From: Bacteroidia bacterium
GTDB taxonomy: Bacteria > Bacteroidota > Bacteroidia > Cytophagales > Cyclobacteriaceae
DNA length: 9,431 bases
Assembly (NCBI GenBank): GCA_016650355.1
Contig: JAENVX010000215.1
Location: forward strand, 1-9,431
Reading direction: 5' to 3'
In this document: positions 5,108 to 9,431 of the stretch, in pieces
Position numbering within the stretch: position 1 is the stretch's first letter
How the letters are laid out: each line of letters starts with the position of its first letter
Translations under genes and position numbers: made by a program
Notes under the pieces: generated by a model
Databases searched by the model: none
What the model was told of the DNA's origin: nothing
The model's input: only the letters and a program-made list of their open reading frames with translations

Positions 5108-8050
5108 ATGAAAGTTTCGGCAGCACAGCCGTTTCAAATAATATACTCGCTGTACCAACACGAGTATTTGGGCTATATTTTTGAATCCTATATAGTCCAC
5201 CTTGACGAAAAAGGACAACTCACCTATCAACATCAAAATATATCATCTAAGAATGCCCGCGAATTCTCAAAAGGTCTGGACGATCGCGACTTTGAGTTGA
5301 TAGAACTCATGGACAAAATGGATATGGATACTATCCTTAAGAAATTTTCGGCCAAGGTGATGAAGCCTGCGGAGTTCTTTGCCAAGACCTATGACAAAGA
5401 AAAAGGCAATGAATTAGTACAAGAGCAAATAGAACATTACCTGGAAGCGTTGCGTGCTGAATCGCTTGAAAAGATGAAAGGTAAAATACTCTATGAAATG
5501 GGTAATGATGGTGAGCCCACTTGGAAAAAAGTAGAAGTCGTTGAAAAGAGAGCCAGCATACAATTTCATTTTCGCAGAAGTGATGAAAACACAAATTACT
5601 ATCCTACCATTTCCTTCGATGGCAAAAAACTAGACATCCCAAACCCTACAGCGTATTTAATTTGCAAAAGCCCAGCCTGGATGGTTTTGAATGGAAAGCT
5701 CTACGGCTTTGACAAACCTGTTGACGGGAGAAAACTGCTTCCGTTCCTTGCCAAAAAATTTGTGGTCATTCCAAAGAACCTTGAAGAGACTTATTACAAT
5801 CGATTCGTTGCGCCTCTGATTGCATCTTTTGATGATATCGAAGTGCAAGGGTTTGAAATCAATAAAAGTGAATTTGATCCCCATCCTCACCTGACAATAA
5901 GCGAACTTGCCCAAGGCAGCAGCAAAGAAGTTCCATCCCTATTTGACACAGCGGATGAACCCGACTCAACCGATGAAGCAGGAAAGATTGTGTTCGACCT
6001 TTCTTTCAAATATGGTAAACATCATTTTCGTGGAGACGCTTTTGGTGCTGTAAGTGTAACTATAGAGAAGAAAGATAATGACTACATTTTTCACAGGGTA
6101 AAAAGGAATATTGAATCGGAGAAAAAATCTGCTCAAACACTGATAAAGCTTGGCCTCCCGTTAAAAGCTTTTCGCACAGCAGTCGCCAAGGCTCAAGCAT
6201 TTTCCTGGCTAAATGAAAATCGTGTTAATCTACTCAACCTCGGCTTTGAAGTAAGTCAACCTGAAAATCGCGACAAAAAATACTTTGTTGGAAAGGCCGT
6301 TATCGAGCTTGATGTTAAAGAAAGCATCGACTGGTTTGACATTCATGCTAAGATCCGTTTTGGTGAATATGAAATTTCCTTTAAGGAACTGCGCAAGCTC
6401 ATTCTAAAAAAGAAAGTAGAGTTCAAACTGCCAAATGGAGAAATCGCTATTATTCCTGAAGCATGGTTGATCAAGTACGGAGATCTATTTGCTATGAGCG
6501 AAACACATGGCGATCATGAAAAGCCGGTACTAAAAAAGTTTCACTTGAATCTTTTGAAAGAATTGCAAGAAGGCAATCTGGCCAAAGTGCACATGAGCGA
6601 CAAATTGAGGCACCTGGATTCCTTCACGGGTATTAAAGACTATCCTATTCCTGCGGGTTTTTCCGGAAAGCTAAGACCGTACCAAAAAGCCGGATACAAT
6701 TGGCTCCGCTTCCTCAATGAATTTCACCTTGGTGGCTGCCTGGCTGATGACATGGGCCTGGGGAAGACGGTGCAAACATTAACACTATTGCTTTCCGAAA
6801 AAGATAAGTCAAAAGCGGGTACATCGCTGCTGGTGATGCCTACCTCGCTTACATACAATTGGGAAATGGAGGCTGCAAAGTTTACACCTGAACTGAAAAT
6901 TCTGAATTATACCGGCACTCTGCGTAACAAGGATATATCACGTTTTGAAAAGTACGATGTGGTGATTACCTCGTACGGCATCACGCGTTTGGACATAGAG
7001 TCACTTCAAAAATTCTTTTTCAACTATATTATCTTGGATGAGTCGCAAGTAATCAAGAACCCGACATCAAACATTGCCAAAGCAGTTCTGCAATTAAAAT
7101 CACGACATAAGCTTACCCTTACGGGAACTCCATTAGAAAATACCACACTGGACTTATGGTCACAGATGACGTTTATTAATCCCGGTTTGTTGGGCGGCCA
7201 GACTTTTTTCAAAAATGAATATCAGATTCCCATTGAGAAAAAGGGAGATGAGTCAAAGAGTAAAAAATTGAATTCTGTCATAAAACCTTTTGTGTTGAGA
7301 CGGTTGAAATCTCAGGTGGCAACGGATCTACCGGAGAAAGTAGAGAACATCCACTACACCAACATGACGGTGGAGCAAGAAGAAAAATACGAGGAGGCAA
7401 AGTCATTCTTCCGACATAAAATATTAGATCAGATTGATAAAGACGGTATAAACAATACTCGATTTATGATTCTGGAAGGTCTGACAAGGTTGCGTCAATT
7501 ATCCAATCATCCACGTATGGTGGATACTGCCTATACCGGGAGTTCCGGAAAAATGGAAGACCTTTCGCACATGCTGGAGAATGCTTTGTTGGAAGGACAC
7601 AAACTGCTGGTGTTTAGTCAATTTGTAAAACATCTGGAGATTGTGAGAGAGTTTTTGAAAGAGAAAAAAATTCCTTTTGCTTATCTGGATGGTTCCAGTA
7701 ATGATAGAAAGGATCAGGTTGAAAAATTCAATAAGGAACCTGATTTAAAAGTTTTTCTTATCTCGATTAAAGCCGGGGGCCTTGGCCTCAACCTCACAGA
7801 AGCCGATTATGTCTTTATACTTGATCCCTGGTGGAACCCTGCCGTTGAAGCACAAGCTGTTGACCGCGCTCACCGCATTGGTCAAAAGAAAAAAGTTTTT
7901 ACGTACAAGTTCATCACGCGAAATACGGTGGAAGAAAAAATTCTGCAGTTGCAACAACGCAAACTTAAACTTTCGAGTGACCTCATTACCACAGAAGAAA
8001 GTATAATGAAGCAATTGACGCGCGAAGACATCGTGCAGATGTTGGCGTAA
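5108..8050 (+). CDS. SNF2-family DNA-dependent ATPase / DEAD-DEAH box helicase-like protein
   Basis: This 980-residue protein has the two-lobed SF2 ATPase of the SNF2/RapA group, which translocates on double-stranded DNA and remodels protein-DNA complexes. The ATPase fills the C-terminal half. It starts LRPYQKAGYNWLRFL, then DDMGLGKT (Walker A, K553), LLVMPTSLTYNW (motif Ia), YIILDESQ (motif II, D644-Q647), LTGTPLEN (motif III) and FVLRRLKSQV. Lobe two has LLVFSQF, AYLDGSS, ISIKAGGLGLNLTEADYV and DPWWNPAVEAQ, ending with motif VI DRAHRIGQ (919-926, arginines 920 and 923). Motif II is DESQ rather than DEAQ/DEAH. The first ~520 residues are mixed alpha/beta, with an acidic linker near 280-295, and resemble the associated region ahead of the ATPase in other bacterial SNF2 proteins. 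I see no CxC/CxH SWIM zinc finger. No methyltransferase or nuclease gene lies beside it, so a defence role is not supported by context. Cellular function is unknown. Confidence 0.95.
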   Translation: MKVSAAQPFQIIYSLYQHEYLGYIFESYIVHLDEKGQLTYQHQNISSKNAREFSKGLDDRDFELIELMDKMDMDTILKKFSAKVMKPAEFFAKTYDKEKGNELVQEQIEHYLEALRAESLEKMKGKILYEMGNDGEPTWKKVEVVEKRASIQFHFRRSDENTNYYPTISFDGKKLDIPNPTAYLICKSPAWMVLNGKLYGFDKPVDGRKLLPFLAKKFVVIPKNLEETYYNRFVAPLIASFDDIEVQGFEINKSEFDPHPHLTISELAQGSSKEVPSLFDTADEPDSTDEAGKIVFDLSFKYGKHHFRGDAFGAVSVTIEKKDNDYIFHRVKRNIESEKKSAQTLIKLGLPLKAFRTAVAKAQAFSWLNENRVNLLNLGFEVSQPENRDKKYFVGKAVIELDVKESIDWFDIHAKIRFGEYEISFKELRKLILKKKVEFKLPNGEIAIIPEAWLIKYGDLFAMSETHGDHEKPVLKKFHLNLLKELQEGNLAKVHMSDKLRHLDSFTGIKDYPIPAGFSGKLRPYQKAGYNWLRFLNEFHLGGCLADDMGLGKTVQTLTLLLSEKDKSKAGTSLLVMPTSLTYNWEMEAAKFTPELKILNYTGTLRNKDISRFEKYDVVITSYGITRLDIESLQKFFFNYIILDESQVIKNPTSNIAKAVLQLKSRHKLTLTGTPLENTTLDLWSQMTFINPGLLGGQTFFKNEYQIPIEKKGDESKSKKLNSVIKPFVLRRLKSQVATDLPEKVENIHYTNMTVEQEEKYEEAKSFFRHKILDQIDKDGINNTRFMILEGLTRLRQLSNHPRMVDTAYTGSSGKMEDLSHMLENALLEGHKLLVFSQFVKHLEIVREFLKEKKIPFAYLDGSSNDRKDQVEKFNKEPDLKVFLISIKAGGLGLNLTEADYVFILDPWWNPAVEAQAVDRAHRIGQKKKVFTYKFITRNTVEEKILQLQQRKLKLSSDLITTEESIMKQLTREDIVQMLA

Positions 8051-8181
8051 GTACTTATTATTTCGACTTTATCATTCCCTTATTCTACCGATCTCCTGCT
8101 TCTGAGGTGGGTGTTGGTGGAATGATTCCGAATTTGCAGCAAAAAGAGTGATTGGTTCGCATGCCTTCATCGGTTTTGCCC

Positions 8182-8210
8182 TTGACATCTCCCACATTTC
8201 GTTACTTTTG
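8182..8210 (+). promoter_or_regulatory. Bacteroidota-type promoter for the dehydrogenase gene
   Basis: TTGAC begins at 8182, and after an 18-base spacer TACTTTTG (8203-8210) is an exact match to the -7 consensus TAnnTTTG. Transcription would begin around 8215, leaving about 13 bases before the ATG at 8228. This suggests the dehydrogenase is transcribed on its own rather than from the SNF2 gene, which ends 177 bases upstream. The remainder of that gap (8051-8181) holds a short palindrome TAAGTACTTA (8048-8057) over the SNF2 stop codon and no clear terminator. Confidence 0.6.
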
Positions 8211-8227
8211 CTTTCCTTCCACGGAAT

Positions 8228-9034
8228 ATGAAAGACAAGGCAATCATTATTACAGGCGGCTCATCGGGTATTGGCAAAGCTTTGGCTGAAGTCTTTGGCT
8301 CAAATGGTTCGCAGGTAATGATTACCGGAAGAAATAAAGGTGAATTAAATGAGGCTGTTAGTGGGTTGTCAAAAAAGGGCATCACCGTTCACGGCTTGCA
8401 AGCTGATGTAAGCGTTGAAGCTGACAATAAAATGATGGCAGAAGAAGCGCTGCGGCTTTTTGGAAAAATCGATGTGTTGATCAATAATGCTGGTATTGGC
8501 ATGCGGGCACTTTTTGAAGAGCTGGATCTTGGTGTCATTCGTGAAATAATGAACATCAATTTTTTTGGAATGGTGTATGCCACCAAGTACTGCATGCCAG
8601 AGATAATCAAAAGTAAAGGTTCCGTGGTGGGCATTTCTTCTATTGCTGGTTATAGGGGTTTGCCCGCTCGCACAGGTTACTCTGCCTCAAAGTTTGCATT
8701 GAACGGGTTTTTAGAAGCATTACGCGCAGAGGTTTTGAAAGACGGTGTTCACGTGCTTACGGCTTGCCCAGGTTTTACCGCTACCAACATTCGCAAGCGG
8801 GCATTAACCAAAGATGGAAGTGTGCAAGGCGAATCTCCCAGAGAAGAGCAAGCCATGATGTCTGCTGAAGAATGCGCAGCACATATTTATAAAGCAACGG
8901 TGAACAGAAAAAAAATACTGGTACTAACGGGGCAGGGAAAACTCACGGTGTTTCTAAATAAAAGATTCCCCGGTTGGATGGACTGGCTTGTCTACAACGA
9001 GTTAGCCAAAGAAGCTCACGCACCTTTGAAATAA
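8228..9034 (+). CDS. Short-chain dehydrogenase/reductase (classical SDR)
   Basis: This cytosolic NAD(P)-dependent oxidoreductase has an unknown substrate. The 268 residues have the classical SDR order: cofactor loop TGGSSGIG (residues 9-16), D60 before the adenine pocket (LQADV), NNAG (86-89), N111 in MNINFFG, catalytic serine in GISSIAG (S138), then the YSASK box with Y151 and K155, and CPGFTATNI after it (P181, G182). The residue pattern after the second strand (TGRN, R35) suits NADP(H) better than NAD(H). The C-terminal ~35 residues (KILVLTGQGKLTVFLNKRFP and onward) form a hydrophobic/aromatic extension like that of SDRs related to DHRS7-type proteins. The start is fixed by the N-terminal strand MKDKAIIITGG and by the promoter ending at 8210. 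It sits alone between the SNF2 gene and a convergent gene, so context gives no hint of its substrate. Confidence 0.93.
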   Translation: MKDKAIIITGGSSGIGKALAEVFGSNGSQVMITGRNKGELNEAVSGLSKKGITVHGLQADVSVEADNKMMAEEALRLFGKIDVLINNAGIGMRALFEELDLGVIREIMNINFFGMVYATKYCMPEIIKSKGSVVGISSIAGYRGLPARTGYSASKFALNGFLEALRAEVLKDGVHVLTACPGFTATNIRKRALTKDGSVQGESPREEQAMMSAEECAAHIYKATVNRKKILVLTGQGKLTVFLNKRFPGWMDWLVYNELAKEAHAPLK

Positions 9035-9041
9035 GGTATTC

Positions 9042-9056
9042 AGTGATATAATCGCT
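9042..9056. terminator. Small hairpin between convergent genes, weak terminator candidate
   Basis: AGTGAT (9042-9047) and ATCGCT (9051-9056) can pair over six bases, with one G·U pair and a 3-base loop, in the 30-base space between the two convergent stop codons. Position is right for a shared terminator, but the stem is weak and neither strand has a following U-tract. Confidence 0.18.
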
Positions 9057-9064
9057 AAATCAGT

Positions 9065-9430
9065 TTACGTCTTGGTCAGAAAAACCAATTTAATATTGTC
9101 GGCTTTATTTATGCTTCGATAAAACTCAATCAACTCCGAGTATGAGTCAGGAGGAAACTCTCCTTTGTTCATTTTTACTCTTCTGACGTAAACAACTTTG
9201 CCGTTATCAACTTTATAGGAAGCTTCGTATTCTCCAAAAATTGATTTAATTTTTACTGGTTCAGGAAGAAATTCCGGGTAAATTGCTTCTGGAACAGTAT
9301 AATTGATTGTATCAAGATCGATGTAAGCTGATTTACGCACGACATTTGTTTTTCTATTCTCCACTTTCTCAGGAACAAATGTTGATCTGTTCATGAGGTT
9401 TGGTGTGAGGAACAACCGCTTACCACTGAC
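9065..9430 (-). CDS. C-terminal part of a DUF3857/transglutaminase-like family protein (5' end outside window)
   Basis: The frame is open from the right window edge to a TAA at 9065-9067, giving 121 residues. It reads VSGKRLFLTPNLMNRSTFVP at the edge, then EAIYPEFLPEPVKIKSIFGEYEA-like strands, a KVVYVRRVKMNKGEFPPDSY stretch and EFYRSINKADNIKLVFLTKT at the end. From memory this matches the closing beta-rich region and final helix of large Bacteroidota proteins with an N-terminal DUF3857 domain and a central transglutaminase-like domain, usually exported to the periplasm. Their function is not established. The N-terminal domains and any signal peptide lie outside the window, so this assignment rests on the tail only. 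The TTG at 9413-9415 is internal because the homologous pattern continues upstream of it. The gene converges on the dehydrogenase with 30 bases between stop codons. Confidence 0.7.
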   Translation of the reverse strand, partial: VSGKRLFLTPNLMNRSTFVPEKVENRKTNVVRKSAYIDLDTINYTVPEAIYPEFLPEPVKIKSIFGEYEASYKVDNGKVVYVRRVKMNKGEFPPDSYSELIEFYRSINKADNIKLVFLTKT

Positions 9431-9431
9431 A

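Noticed and set aside
7745..8014. Overlapping frames on both strands within the SNF2 lobe-two coding region (7745-8014 minus, 7782-8006 plus)
   Set aside because: The SNF2 motifs in the main frame are intact here; the alternative translations have no family features.
5108..8050. SNF2 protein as part of an anti-phage or restriction-like system
   Set aside because: The flanking genes are a lipoprotein permease and a lone SDR. No methyltransferase, nuclease, phospholipase D-like or other defence partner is in the window, and there are no mobile-element signs.

Overview
The window looks like a chromosomal housekeeping segment from a member of the Bacteroidota, probably Cytophagales-like. Three things point there. 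The protein variants match that phylum from memory (RpiB with an ICGSxNG loop, TatC with a long cysteine-containing first periplasmic loop, an rbfA–lolC/E pair). Promoter-like motifs fit the Bacteroidota pattern TTG–N18–TAnnTTTG rather than the classical sigma-70 pattern. Shine-Dalgarno sequences are essentially absent before the starts. No species can be named from the sequence alone. Base composition is moderately AT-rich and even, and I see no insertion sequence, integrase, phage gene, tRNA, rRNA or CRISPR array.

Layout. The left edge (2-292, +) is the C-terminal end of serine hydroxymethyltransferase (glyA). A 93-base gap with a hairpin and a 14-base palindrome follows, then tatC (386-1225, +) and rpiB (1222-1656, +), which overlap in an ATGA junction and are probably co-transcribed. 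Convergent to them is a polytopic membrane protein (1675-3069, -) that resembles GT-C glycosyltransferases but is not recognised as a named gene. A divergent intergenic region leads to rbfA (3262-3630, +), followed 21 bases later by a LolC/LolE-type lipoprotein-release permease (3652-4881, +) that starts at TTG. After a 226-base gap comes a 980-residue SNF2-family ATPase (5108-8050, +). A short-chain dehydrogenase (8228-9034, +) then follows behind its own well-matching promoter. The right edge (9065-9430, -) is the C-terminal part of a protein resembling the DUF3857/transglutaminase-like family, running off the window.

How the genes relate. They cover unrelated core functions: one-carbon metabolism, twin-arginine export, the pentose-phosphate pathway, 30S ribosome maturation, lipoprotein trafficking to the outer membrane, a DNA-dependent ATPase and an oxidoreductase. 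The only likely operons are tatC-rpiB and rbfA-lolC/E. I looked for a defence or other multi-gene system around the SNF2 protein and found no methyltransferase, nuclease or other partner within the window. I do not claim a new system here. The points most worth a second look are the GT-C-like membrane protein, the two alternative rbfA promoters (one implying a leaderless mRNA), the inverted repeats before tatC, and the solitary SNF2 ATPase with a DESQ box.
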